Origin: Pyrobaculum oguniense TE7
Lineage (GTDB): Archaea; Thermoproteota; Thermoprotei; Thermoproteales; Thermoproteaceae
Assembly (NCBI GenBank): GCA_000247545.1
Contig: CP003316.1
Span: forward strand, 1,459,233 to 1,523,232
Reading direction: 5' to 3'
DNA: 64,000 nucleotides
The position numbers were made by a program, and so were the translations under genes. How positions within the stretch are numbered: the first letter of the stretch is position 1; each line of letters opens with the position of its first letter. The notes below the pieces were generated by a model. It did not search any database, had not been told where the DNA came from, and saw nothing but the letters and a program-made list of their open reading frames with translations. Positions 41,457-49,299 of this stretch are shown piece by piece.

Positions 41457-42120
41457 GCGGCTTCGCGAGCTCCATTATCTTCTGGTAGTGGTCCTTCGCC
41501 TTGACAGCGGCGCTTGCCAACAGCACGCCCCTGGTTCCCAGCCTTAAGGCCGCCTCTACATCCTCGCCGCTCTCTATGCCGGCGCCTGTAATAACCGCCA
41601 CATCTGGGAAGTGTTTCCCAACAAGCTGGACGGTTTTGACCACAGTCTCCGGCTTGTACTTGGAGACTGCCCGCCCCGTGCCGATAAGCTCAGGGGGTTC
41701 CACGGCAACGGCGTGGGGGCCCAAGGCGGCCGCCGCCAAGCTGGTTGTCGGGTCCGGGGCGCAGACCACCACGTCTAGGCCCAACTCCCTCGCCCTTCCC
41801 ACGTATCTGGCCAATTCGTTCAGCCTGAGGGGCGCCTCGCTGTGGTTTAGGATAACCCCAGCCGCACCCGCCTCTTTCAAGTTGCCCAGCGCCACGTGGG
41901 CCGTGTGGGCGCCCGGTGACTCCACGTCGACGCCCTGGGCGTAGACGGGGATCTCCACGCTCTGTGCTACGAGGGCCAGCTCCAGGTGGTTAGGCGCCAC
42001 GGCGATGTTGACGCCCAGCTCCTTCGCAACCCTCTCGGCGGCCTTTGCTATCTCCACAGCCCTGCGCCCAGCCGCCTCAGCGTACGCTTTGAAGTTCAGG
42101 ATTAGTACTGGAAACTTCAT
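41446..42120 (-). CDS. tpiA: Triosephosphate isomerase
   Basis: 224 residues from ATG 42120, the shortened archaeal TIM barrel. Active-site features: NFKAY (Asn, Lys near the N-terminus), [10 protein letters not shown] (His), [11 protein letters not shown] (catalytic Glu loop), and [29 protein letters not shown] (phosphate loops). It interconverts dihydroxyacetone phosphate and glyceraldehyde 3-phosphate in glycolysis and gluconeogenesis. A single-gene unit. Confidence 0.95.
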   Translation of the reverse strand: MKFPVLILNFKAYAEAAGRRAVEIAKAAERVAKELGVNIAVAPNHLELALVAQSVEIPVYAQGVDVESPGAHTAHVALGNLKEAGAAGVILNHSEAPLRLNELARYVGRARELGLDVVVCAPDPTTSLAAAALGPHAVAVEPPELIGTGRAVSKYKPETVVKTVQLVGKHFPDVAVITGAGIESGEDVEAALRLGTRGVLLASAAVKAKDHYQKIMELAKPLLK

Positions 42121-42280
42121 AAAGGATGTATTATCTGAGTTATTAAAGATAGTGACTGCGGAAAATTCGCCGCTCCGCTTTCCGCCCTCGTCGTGTTGAT
42201 TGTTGATCCTTTGAAGAAACAGTCAGCCGGTAAGTTGCCCCCGCATTCTAGAAATACCAGACACGGAACCGGGTGGGGTT
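42121..42280. other. Gap between tpiA and the 42281 gene
   Basis: Upstream of tpiA; no gene or RNA motif is recognised on either strand apart from AT-rich promoter-like sequence near 42130-42150. Confidence 0.4.
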
Positions 42281-42610
42281 TCACTTCTCTCTTAGGAGTA
42301 ACGCGGCGGCTAGTGCGGCTACCGCTATGAGGTACAAAAGTAGTGGTGCGTGTTCGGCGGCCAGGGGTCCAAAACCCGTTGTCGGCGACCACACAGAACG
42401 CGATACGCGGCCGGCGTTGAAGGCGGCGATGAGCGTAGTCGCCAACAGGGCCGTCTTGCCGTATCTTAACAACGTGGCCGCTCCCAACGATGCGTATACA
42501 GTTGCCAAGACCAAGTTCTCTGCGACAAGTAGCGGGGGGAGACCCACTATATTTATGCCCACGTAGCCGGCGGCGAGTAGGAAAAGCATAGCTGAAAGTA
42601 GTCTGCGCAT
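42281..42610 (-). CDS. Four-helix membrane protein, 109 aa
   Basis: ATG 42610 is 24 nt from the minus-strand TATA gttttaac near 42630-42638. Four hydrophobic helices alternate with short loops (LLSAMLFLLAAGYVGINIVG; LLVAENLVLATVYASLGAATLL; ALLATTLIAAFNAG; LLLYLIAVAALAAALLL). The protein ends in REK. The promoter lies within the end of the aconitase gene. No family is recognised. Confidence 0.55.
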   Translation of the reverse strand: MRRLLSAMLFLLAAGYVGINIVGLPPLLVAENLVLATVYASLGAATLLRYGKTALLATTLIAAFNAGRVSRSVWSPTTGFGPLAAEHAPLLLYLIAVAALAAALLLREK

Positions 42611-42630
42611 ATTTGCCAGAAATCCAAAAG

Positions 42631-45255
42631 TTAAAACGTTTTCTGAAACAGCTTCTTTAAGACGTAGGGGAGTATTCCGCCGTGTTTGATGTACTCCACC
42701 TCTGCCCACGTGTAGACGGCTAGCCTTGCCTTAACCTCGTCGACGCGGCCGTCTTTTCTGTGTATCCTTATGACGACTTCCTTCCCAGGTGCGAGCTCCG
42801 ACAGCCCCATTATGTCGAAGGTCTCAGTGCCGTCTAAGCCGAGGCTGTCCACAGATACGCCTGGCGGTAGCTGGATTGGTATAATTCCCACCATCGTGAG
42901 GTTTGACCTGTGAATCCTTTCGAAGCTCTCCGCGATTACCGCCCTTACGCCCAAGAGCTTCGGCCCCTTGGCGGCCCAATCGCGGCTCGACCCAGCGCCG
43001 TAGTTCTTGCCAGCGACTACAATAACCGGCGTGCCCTCTTTCTTGTAGGCTTCTGCCGCCTCGTATACAGTCATGACTTTGCCCTCGGGGAACTTAACGG
43101 TGAGCCCGCCCTCTAGGTTTCCTATCTTGTTCCTGTACCCCTTGCTGGAGAAGGTGCCCCTAACCATCACCTGCCAGTTGCCCCTCCTCGCGCCGAAGGT
43201 GTTGAAGTCTGCGGGCTTCACTCCTAGGGACATCAGGTACTGCCCGGCGGGGTTGTCCTGGGTTATTCCGCCGGCTGGGGAGATGTGGTCTGTGGTGATG
43301 CTGTCGCCTAGGATCAGCAGAGGCCTCGCACCGGCGATGTCGCTCACTTTTACCTCGCCTTCGAAGAGCGGCGAGGGCTGTATGTAGGTGTCGTCCGGCC
43401 GCCAGTCGTAAAGTATGCCGCTCGGCGCCTCAAGTGCCTGCCACTCGGGGACCAACTCGCCGACTTTGCTGTACTTCTCGACATAAATTTTCGGATCTAG
43501 CCACTCCTCCACCACTCTGTTCACCTCCTCGGGGCTTGGCCACAGATCTTTTAGGTAGACCGGCCTCCCATCGCCCGCGTGGCCTAGGGGGTCTTTCTCT
43601 AGGTTTTTCCACACGTTGCCGGCGAGAGCATAGGCCACTACAAGAGGCGGCGAGGCGAGGTAGGCAGCGCGGACGTCTGGGTGGACCCTTGCCTCGAAGT
43701 TCCTATTGCCCGACAAAACGGCCGTTGCTAATATGTCGTGTTGCTTAATGGCCCTAGAGACGGGCTCAGGGAGGGGTCCCGAGTTGCCGATACATGTGGT
43801 ACAGCCGAAGGCCACCACGTTAAAGCCCAGCTGGTCCAAGTACTTCTGCAACCCGCTTCTCTCCAGCAGGTCGGCGACCGCCCTCGACCCCGGGGCGAAG
43901 CTCGTCTTTACGAAAGGCGGCAGCCTCAAGCCAAGTTCAACCGCCCTCTTGGCCACCAGACCCGCCGCCACGAGGAGGTAGGGGTTGCTGGTGTTGGTGC
44001 AGCTAGTTATTGCGGCGATCACCACGTCTCCATCGCCGAACTCCGCCCTCCTGCCGTCAATCTCAATCTCCACCGCCTTCCTGGCAGTCCTCTTCTTACG
44101 CTCTTGTAAAAACACCGCGAAGCTCTTCGGCACATCCGCTAGGCTAGTTCTCTGCCACGGTAGCGTGGGGCCAGCCACGTTCCTCTCCACGGCTGAGAGG
44201 TCGAAGTCCACCACTTGGCTGTACTCCGCCCCCTCGACGCCGCCGAAGACTCCCTGGAGCTCGTAGTACTTCCTCACCAGCGCTATGTGGGCCTCCGGCC
44301 GACCCGTGGCTCTTAGATAGGAAAGGGTGTTCTCGTCTACGGGGAAGAGACCTGTGGTGGAGCCGTACTCAGGCGCCATGTTGGCAATCGTGGCGCGGTC
44401 TGGGACGGACAGCTTCTTCACCCCCTCGCCGAAGAACTCGACAAAGGCGTCAACCACGTTGACCTTCCTGAGGAACTCGGTTATTGCCAGCACCACGTCT
44501 GTTGCGGTGACGCCGGGCCTCAGCTCGCCGTATAGGTGGACCCCCACCACTCTCGGCACCTTGATAGTTATGGGCTCGCCCAGCATGGCGGCCTCCGCCT
44601 CCACGCCGCCTACTCCCCAGCCCACTACTCCCAGCCCGTTTATCATCGTGGTGTGGCTGTCCATGCCCACGAGAGTCTCAAAGAAGGCGAGATCGCCGTC
44701 GGTCATCACCACCTTGGCCAGGTACTCGAGGTTCACCTGGTGGATAATGCCCGTCCCCGGCGGGAAGACGCGGAGGTTCTTAAATGCTTGCTGTGCCCAC
44801 TTCAAAAACCTGTACCTCTCCCTATTCCTCTTAATCTCGAAGTCAAGGTTTAGCCTAAGCGCCTCCCTTGACCCCCAGAAGTCCACCTGCACAGAGTGAT
44901 CGATGATGAGGTCGACGGGGACTTGTGGGTTAACTACTGTAGGGTCTCTCCCCATCTTCTTCGCGATTTCCCGCATAGTGGCAAGGTCTACGATGGCGGG
45001 GACGCCGGTGTAGTCCTGCATCACGACTCTAGATATCTTAATGGCCACTTCCCCCTCTGGCGCCTTGGGGTTCCACTGGGCGAGCCTCTCCAGGTGCTCC
45101 TTGGTGATGTCCCTGCCGTCAATGTTGCGCAGGACGTTTTCTAAAAGCACTCTAATGGAGTAGGGAAGTCGCCCCACGTCGTAGCCCTCCCTCTCCAGGG
45201 ATTTCAGGGGGTAGTACCTATAGGCAACGCCCCTCACTTCAAACCTCTCTGCCAT
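42631..45255 (-). CDS. acnA: Aconitate hydratase (AcnA/IRP type)
   Basis: 874 residues from ATG 45255, 24 nt from a minus-strand TATA attattaac. The three [4Fe-4S] cysteines are present in AAITSCTNTSNP and GCTTCIGNSGPLPEP, and the swivel domain contains GAGSSRDWAAKGPKLLGVRAVIAESFERIHRSNL. It converts citrate to isocitrate in the citric acid cycle. The size and AcnA-type domain order (swivel at the C-terminus) match bacterial AcnA and IRP1. Cytosolic. Confidence 0.96.
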   Translation of the reverse strand: MAERFEVRGVAYRYYPLKSLEREGYDVGRLPYSIRVLLENVLRNIDGRDITKEHLERLAQWNPKAPEGEVAIKISRVVMQDYTGVPAIVDLATMREIAKKMGRDPTVVNPQVPVDLIIDHSVQVDFWGSREALRLNLDFEIKRNRERYRFLKWAQQAFKNLRVFPPGTGIIHQVNLEYLAKVVMTDGDLAFFETLVGMDSHTTMINGLGVVGWGVGGVEAEAAMLGEPITIKVPRVVGVHLYGELRPGVTATDVVLAITEFLRKVNVVDAFVEFFGEGVKKLSVPDRATIANMAPEYGSTTGLFPVDENTLSYLRATGRPEAHIALVRKYYELQGVFGGVEGAEYSQVVDFDLSAVERNVAGPTLPWQRTSLADVPKSFAVFLQERKKRTARKAVEIEIDGRRAEFGDGDVVIAAITSCTNTSNPYLLVAAGLVAKRAVELGLRLPPFVKTSFAPGSRAVADLLERSGLQKYLDQLGFNVVAFGCTTCIGNSGPLPEPVSRAIKQHDILATAVLSGNRNFEARVHPDVRAAYLASPPLVVAYALAGNVWKNLEKDPLGHAGDGRPVYLKDLWPSPEEVNRVVEEWLDPKIYVEKYSKVGELVPEWQALEAPSGILYDWRPDDTYIQPSPLFEGEVKVSDIAGARPLLILGDSITTDHISPAGGITQDNPAGQYLMSLGVKPADFNTFGARRGNWQVMVRGTFSSKGYRNKIGNLEGGLTVKFPEGKVMTVYEAAEAYKKEGTPVIVVAGKNYGAGSSRDWAAKGPKLLGVRAVIAESFERIHRSNLTMVGIIPIQLPPGVSVDSLGLDGTETFDIMGLSELAPGKEVVIRIHRKDGRVDEVKARLAVYTWAEVEYIKHGGILPYVLKKLFQKTF

Positions 45256-45300
45256 ACCGGAGGAGACAGCAAGAGTTAATAATAGTTATTCACTACGTGT

Positions 45301-45486
45301 CTATGTGGCTTGCGTGTTGTGTCTAACAACGGCTTCTCTAACTGCCTTGGCGCTACCCACGGCGATTACGGCGGCCTTTTCTATGTTTATAAGCGTGCCG
45401 CAGTAGGGGCACTGGTGTTTCTTTGCATCAGCCCGAGCCGCGCTTGCCCTCCCACATCGGGGACAGACCACGGCAACATACTTCAC
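45301..45486 (-). CDS. Zinc-ribbon protein, 61 aa
   Basis: GTG 45486 overlaps the TGA of the upstream gene (GTGA), which sets the start. Two knuckles, CPRCG and CPYCG, separated by about 20 residues, form a zinc ribbon (DUF1922-like). After that comes a basic helix VGSAKAVREAVVRHN. Small zinc ribbons of this kind often belong to the transcription or translation apparatus. Second gene of a two-gene operon. Confidence 0.8.
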   Translation of the reverse strand: MKYVAVVCPRCGRASAARADAKKHQCPYCGTLINIEKAAVIAVGSAKAVREAVVRHNTQAT

Positions 45487-46049
45487 ATACGTCTGGGCTC
45501 TAGGATACTTTTTAGCTTTCTCACAGCCTCTCCTAAGTTGTAGGGTTCGCACCTATACCGCGCAAGCTCCAGCGTAATGCCCCCCCTCGGGTTCCCCCTC
45601 CACCTGGCCTCAACGGCGAACAAAAGGCCTCGGTACTTCACAATGGCGTATCCGCCGCGGAGCGTCACCCGCCCAAGGCTCTTAACGGTAGGTGTGTGTA
45701 AAGTTATATACTTCGCCGCTGTGCCAGGCGGGGCGATGGGCTCAACACATATGTCAACTCTGTCCACAGGAATTTCGAAAGATAGGTGGGGAGCCCCGGG
45801 GTGGGAAACCGGCGTGCATATCGAGACGTCGGCTACGAGGTGACCCCCGTTCCACTCTATGAGTAGACTGCCCAGGCTGGGGAGGTGTATGATGGGGCAG
45901 AAGACGGCTCCCCACTCTTCTTCGAGGAGAGTCGCCACGTTGCCCAAGTCCTCCGCCACCCACATGGCTATTGGCCGGGGAGGTTCTAAGTCGAAGCGGT
46001 ACTTCACCCGCCTCTGCGCAAGCCCCCGCACGTAGCCCACTCTAGTCAC
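45483..46049 (-). CDS. Conserved hypothetical protein, 188 aa
   Basis: GTG 46049 lies 26 nt from the centre of the shared TATA, so longer readings were trimmed. Mainly beta, with RVKYRFDLEPPRPIAMWVAED, GSLLIEWNGGHLVADVSICTP and YAIVKYRGLLFAVEARWRG. No catalytic motif is evident. It is coupled to the zinc-ribbon gene, pointing to a joint function. Unknown family. Confidence 0.65.
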   Translation of the reverse strand: MTRVGYVRGLAQRRVKYRFDLEPPRPIAMWVAEDLGNVATLLEEEWGAVFCPIIHLPSLGSLLIEWNGGHLVADVSICTPVSHPGAPHLSFEIPVDRVDICVEPIAPPGTAAKYITLHTPTVKSLGRVTLRGGYAIVKYRGLLFAVEARWRGNPRGGITLELARYRCEPYNLGEAVRKLKSILEPRRM

Positions 46050-46099
46050 AACACGCGGCACGGTTAGAATGTTTATAAATAGCAAATTTCGGGGGGTCT
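46050..46099. promoter_or_regulatory. Bidirectional promoter with one shared TATA
   Basis: tttataaat (46072-46080) is the only TATA candidate between GTG 46049 (-) and ATG 46100 (+), 24-26 nt from each. Confidence 0.65.
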
Positions 46100-46198
46100 A
46101 TGCCGATATGGTACTACAGAGAGGAGGAGGAGTGGGAAGAGGAGGAGGAGCTTTGGGAAGAGTTCGAAGAAGAGTGGGAGGAAGAGGAGGAGTGGTAG
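46100..46198 (+). CDS. 32-residue Glu/Trp-rich mini-protein
   Basis: The ATG at 46100 is exactly 24 nt from the centre of TATA tttataaat (46072-46080), and T-tracts begin directly after the TAG, so this is a complete tiny transcription unit. After MPIWYYR the peptide is almost only Glu (19 of 32 residues) interrupted by Trp at 4, 12, 19, 26 and 32 and by Leu18 and Phe22. The Trp spacing of about seven residues suggests an amphipathic helix with an aromatic stripe. Extremely acidic; possibly binds a basic partner or mimics nucleic acid. No family is recognised. Confidence 0.7.
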   Translation: MPIWYYREEEEWEEEEELWEEFEEEWEEEEEW

Positions 46199-46237
46199 TA
46201 TCTTTTTCTCGCTATTTTTCCCTTTTTCTTTTCAGCT
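46199..46237 (+). terminator. T-tract terminator
   Basis: Four runs of 4-5 T within 38 nt directly after the mini-gene stop (ctttttctc, atttttccc, tttttcttttc), the usual archaeal intrinsic termination signal. Confidence 0.75.
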
Positions 46238-46406
46238 CCCGCGTTGTGTGAAATATCTCAATTTTTGTAAACAGGGTTTTTGACTCCTCCTTTGTGTTTT
46301 TCTAGGAGAACCAAGATATTTTACAAGTAGGGTATCTGCAAGTACAAATCTGTAGGTGGGGGATTGTTGGGGGTTAAATTTTTAAATCGCCGAAAATGTG
46401 GGACTT
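46238..46406. other. AT-rich leader region before the decarboxylase gene
   Basis: More T runs (46263-46267, 46277-46281, 46295-46299) and a weak ACTCCT/AGGAG pairing (46283-46308). The TATA tttttaaat (46379-46387) of the downstream gene is at the end. No ORF is supported. Confidence 0.4.
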
Positions 46407-46784
46407 ATGGCGGGGGGCGTGGGGGGTAGGGTAGTAGTCGGCAGGCACGTCTACGGGAACTTATACGGATGCGACGCCAGGGTGTTGGGAGATGAGGCGG
46501 CTCTGATAACGATTGTAAAGGAGGCGGTGAGGGTGGCAAACGCCATGTTGCTGTCGATAGGTTCTTACAGGTTTGGGCCTAACGGTGGTTTGACCGTATT
46601 CGCGGTTGTGGCAGAGAGCCACATATCTATCCACACGTGGCCGGAGCATGGCTTTGCCACTGTAGATGTCTACACGTGCGGGGATCACACAGACCCCAAG
46701 GCGGCTTTTGATTTTATTGTGGAGAAGCTGAGTCCCAAAAAGATAGAGGTTTTCTACGGCGACCGTTCAATGTATAGTGAGTAG
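46407..46784 (+). CDS. speD: S-adenosylmethionine/arginine decarboxylase proenzyme
   Basis: 125 residues from ATG 46407, 24 nt from the TATA. The self-processing site ESHISIHTWPE is present: cleavage between Glu70 and Ser71 would give the pyruvoyl group; catalytic Cys91 lies in DVYTCG. In Crenarchaeota, proteins of this family act either on S-adenosylmethionine or on arginine, and sequence alone does not settle which. Either way it supplies polyamine synthesis. A single-gene unit. Confidence 0.9.
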   Translation: MAGGVGGRVVVGRHVYGNLYGCDARVLGDEAALITIVKEAVRVANAMLLSIGSYRFGPNGGLTVFAVVAESHISIHTWPEHGFATVDVYTCGDHTDPKAAFDFIVEKLSPKKIEVFYGDRSMYSE

Positions 46785-46812
46785 ATTTAAAAATAGACCT
46801 TTTTAGAAGTTT

Positions 46813-47421
46813 GTGGTGACATACTTCAAACATGCATATCTAGAAATCTCGAATTTTATACTTAAAGCACTGGATAAGATAAAACTAGATGAAATAGAGG
46901 CATTTGTAAAAATACTTGAAGAATCTTATAAGTCTAACAAGAAGATTCTCGTCGTTGGTGTAGGGAGAAGCGGCCTGGTGGGGCGTGGATTTGCCATGAG
47001 GCTGAGGCACCTCGGCCTAAGGTCCTACGTGCTTGGGGAGACTATAACTCCGCCGGTAGAGGAGGGCGATGTAGTAGTGGCTATTTCAGGAAGCGGTAGC
47101 ACGCAGATAGTCGTAGCCGCGGCTGAGGCGGCCAAGAAGATGAAGGCACGTGTCGTCGCTGTCACTTCATACTACGACTCGCCGCTTGGCCGCGTGGCTG
47201 ACCTAGTAGTGTTTGTGCCCGGCCGCACGAAAGTGGCGGCTATGGACGACTACTTCGCCAGGCAGATTTTAGGCATACACGAGCCGCTGTCACCCCTTGG
47301 CACTCTGTTTGAGGACACGGCAATGGTGGTGCTGGATTCCATAATCGCGGAGCTTATGAAGCGGATGGGGAAAAACGAGAGCGATCTAGCAAAGAGACAC
47401 GCCAACATCGAGGTGCCGTAG
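46813..47421 (+). CDS. SIS-domain sugar isomerase, 6-phospho-3-hexuloisomerase type
   Basis: 202 residues from GTG 46813, with a TATA gatttaaaaatag about 24 nt upstream. SIS features: KILVVGVGRSGLVGRGFAMRLRHLG, VVVAISGSGSTQIVVAAAEAAKKM and VVAVTSYYDSPLGRVADLVVFVPG, with C-terminal GTLFEDTAMVVLDSIIAELM. This matches PHI, which interconverts hexulose 6-phosphate and fructose 6-phosphate for pentose supply in archaea. The synthase partner (HPS) is not adjacent. Confidence 0.85.
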   Translation: MVTYFKHAYLEISNFILKALDKIKLDEIEAFVKILEESYKSNKKILVVGVGRSGLVGRGFAMRLRHLGLRSYVLGETITPPVEEGDVVVAISGSGSTQIVVAAAEAAKKMKARVVAVTSYYDSPLGRVADLVVFVPGRTKVAAMDDYFARQILGIHEPLSPLGTLFEDTAMVVLDSIIAELMKRMGKNESDLAKRHANIEVP

Positions 47422-47443
47422 GTGGCCTTGTAAGTTAGAGCTA

Positions 47444-48526
47444 TCAGATTTTAGCCCTTATTGATAGGCCGATCTTCGCGCCTATGAATAGCCCCACTGC
47501 GTAAAGCCAGCCGTCTGCCCTGAGCGAGGCAACAGCACTCCAGAAGCCGGATATGTTGCATCCCACCGCTATCCATACTGAGTACCCCATTATGAAGCCT
47601 CCTATAAATGCAACGGCGGCATCTCTAGGAGGTATTCTGCTAAAGCCGAGGAAAGCCCCCTTGAAAAGCGCGGCGGCGGCGGAGCCTGCCAGCAAGGCCA
47701 ATATGAGTAACAACAACGGGTCCTCGTTCGGGACTCTTACTCCGCCTACGAAAGATATCCACCCCTCGGGCGGGTTGACGCCGCTTGCCCAGACCATGAG
47801 CCTAGCCAGCGGGACTTGTGTAGTTAAGGCGCTGTGATAGGCAAATTGGGTTATCCACACGAGGGCAAAGGCGCCCGCCGCTATAAAATGCGTGCTTCTT
47901 AAATCCTCTGCTAGTATCCGCAACGGGGGGGTTCCAGAAGCCTTTGCCTCCCTGAGCGTTAAGAGGAGGAGCAAAAGGGCGATTATGGCCACGTTTGCCG
48001 CAAGTCCCCCGTCGGGTCCCAGCACTGGGTAGAGCCTAAACGTGCCCACGGCCGACTGCAACATCTCGGTTATAGGCCAAGCGTATAAGACGCCAAATAA
48101 ATTGCCGATTAAGATGCCCGCGAAGGCCGCGGCGGCGTATAGGCTCCCGCCCCCAAGCCTAAACATTACACCCGACATGCAACCGCCGGCTAGGGGCATA
48201 GCCATGCCGAAGATTATCGAGCCTACCAAGACGTTAATGCCGGAGGGGGGTACCGCCGGAACTCTTAGCCCCGCCTTGATAATGAGGTACGCCCCTATGC
48301 TTGCTACGAGCAGTCCAAAAAGAATAGCCCTTGTAAGCCTTAGGTTAAACCCGTACATCGCGGTGGCGAAGCAGAGATAGCCGTAGTACAAGAAAAACCC
48401 GTAGGCAAGCCCAGATAAGATTAGCAACGCGGCATCTTGGAAACCGGCGGCGTAGTACATTGCAGAGGCCGCCGCCGCAACGGTGAGCGTCAAAAAGCCG
48501 ACGGCTCTCTGGTCTCCTACCCGCAT
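47444..48526 (-). CDS. YeeE/YedE-family sulfur-compound transporter
   Basis: 360 residues, about nine or ten helices. The conserved Cys motifs of the family are in both halves: MPLAGGCMSGVMFRLGGG and WIAVGCNISGFWSAVAS. Bacterial relatives (TsuA) import thiosulfate by Cys-sulfur hydrogen-bond relay. The gene overlaps the beta-protein gene by 10 bp and follows the FCSD-like gene, forming a sulfur operon. In a sulfur/thiosulfate-respiring archaeon, import of thiosulfate or polysulfide fits. Confidence 0.85.
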   Translation of the reverse strand: MRVGDQRAVGFLTLTVAAAASAMYYAAGFQDAALLILSGLAYGFFLYYGYLCFATAMYGFNLRLTRAILFGLLVASIGAYLIIKAGLRVPAVPPSGINVLVGSIIFGMAMPLAGGCMSGVMFRLGGGSLYAAAAFAGILIGNLFGVLYAWPITEMLQSAVGTFRLYPVLGPDGGLAANVAIIALLLLLLTLREAKASGTPPLRILAEDLRSTHFIAAGAFALVWITQFAYHSALTTQVPLARLMVWASGVNPPEGWISFVGGVRVPNEDPLLLLILALLAGSAAAALFKGAFLGFSRIPPRDAAVAFIGGFIMGYSVWIAVGCNISGFWSAVASLRADGWLYAVGLFIGAKIGLSIRAKI

Positions 48527-49299
48527 GTCCCCACCTTAATAAGCAATTCGGGAGTAGCCACAAGCTCGTAGGTCAGCTTCATCTTCCCCGAAGCGACGAT
48601 GTATGCCGGGTCGGAGCTGTCGCTCATCAACTCAATCGACCCCCCTCCCCTAATACAGTTGTCGGGCCGGCAGAATTTCTCCAAAGAGCCCCCCTCCCTA
48701 AAGCTCCTGTACTCCTTACTCCATAAGACCGCCACGATGCCCTCGCCCTCCGCTCTTATCCTCAAGGCTGTACCCGGCGAAAATAGCGGAATCCTCACCA
48801 CGTATGGCCCATCCACTTGCGCCATCGCCTTAGCCCTAGTTATATTGCCGCCGCTCCTGAGGACATTCGTGGCCTGGTCCACAGTGCCCATGGTGGCCGT
48901 AACGCTAACCGCGGCGGACTCATCCGACTTAATCACCATGTAGAACGTCTCATCAAGTAAGGCAGGCACGGCGGCCTCCACCTCGTACACGTTGCCATAT
49001 TCCTGGTCCGCCGTCGCCCTAGAGCCTTTTAACATCTTTTCATACTCCAGCGAGGAGTATATATACACGGAAATAGGCCTATCAGACAGAACTCTGATCA
49101 CAAGCCTTTGACCAGCCTTAAGCGGGAGCTCAATAACTCTTTGGCCTTGTAAAGCCCCTTCAAAAAGGGGGGGCTGGGGGCCACTTGCCTCTGGTTGCAC
49201 GGGGGAAACGACATTTGGCCCACTTCCGCTAAATAAAAAGAAGGTGGCCGCCATTACTAATAGAAAAACTGGGAAAACCAAGGCGGATAGATATCTCAT
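48517..49299 (-). CDS. Membrane-anchored extracytoplasmic beta protein of the sulfur cassette
   Basis: 260 residues from ATG 49299, which overlaps the FCSD-like stop (ATGA). One N-terminal helix (LSALVFPVFLLVMAATFFLF) is followed by two beta-sandwich-like repeats with similar openings (QGQRVIELPLKAGQRLVIRV...; DGPYVVRIPLFSPGTALRIRA...), each resembling pre-peptidase C-type domains. Two Cys (KFCRPDNCIRG) may form a disulfide. It may tether or shield the flavoprotein or bind sulfur compounds. No known family is assigned. Confidence 0.7.
   Translation of the reverse strand: MRYLSALVFPVFLLVMAATFFLFSGSGPNVVSPVQPEASGPQPPLFEGALQGQRVIELPLKAGQRLVIRVLSDRPISVYIYSSLEYEKMLKGSRATADQEYGNVYEVEAAVPALLDETFYMVIKSDESAAVSVTATMGTVDQATNVLRSGGNITRAKAMAQVDGPYVVRIPLFSPGTALRIRAEGEGIVAVLWSKEYRSFREGGSLEKFCRPDNCIRGGGSIELMSDSSDPAYIVASGKMKLTYELVATPELLIKVGTCG

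Noticed and set aside
46199-46237. Continuation of the Glu/Trp mini-gene by frameshift
   Set aside because: The TAG is followed directly by T-tracts with no coding character in any frame.
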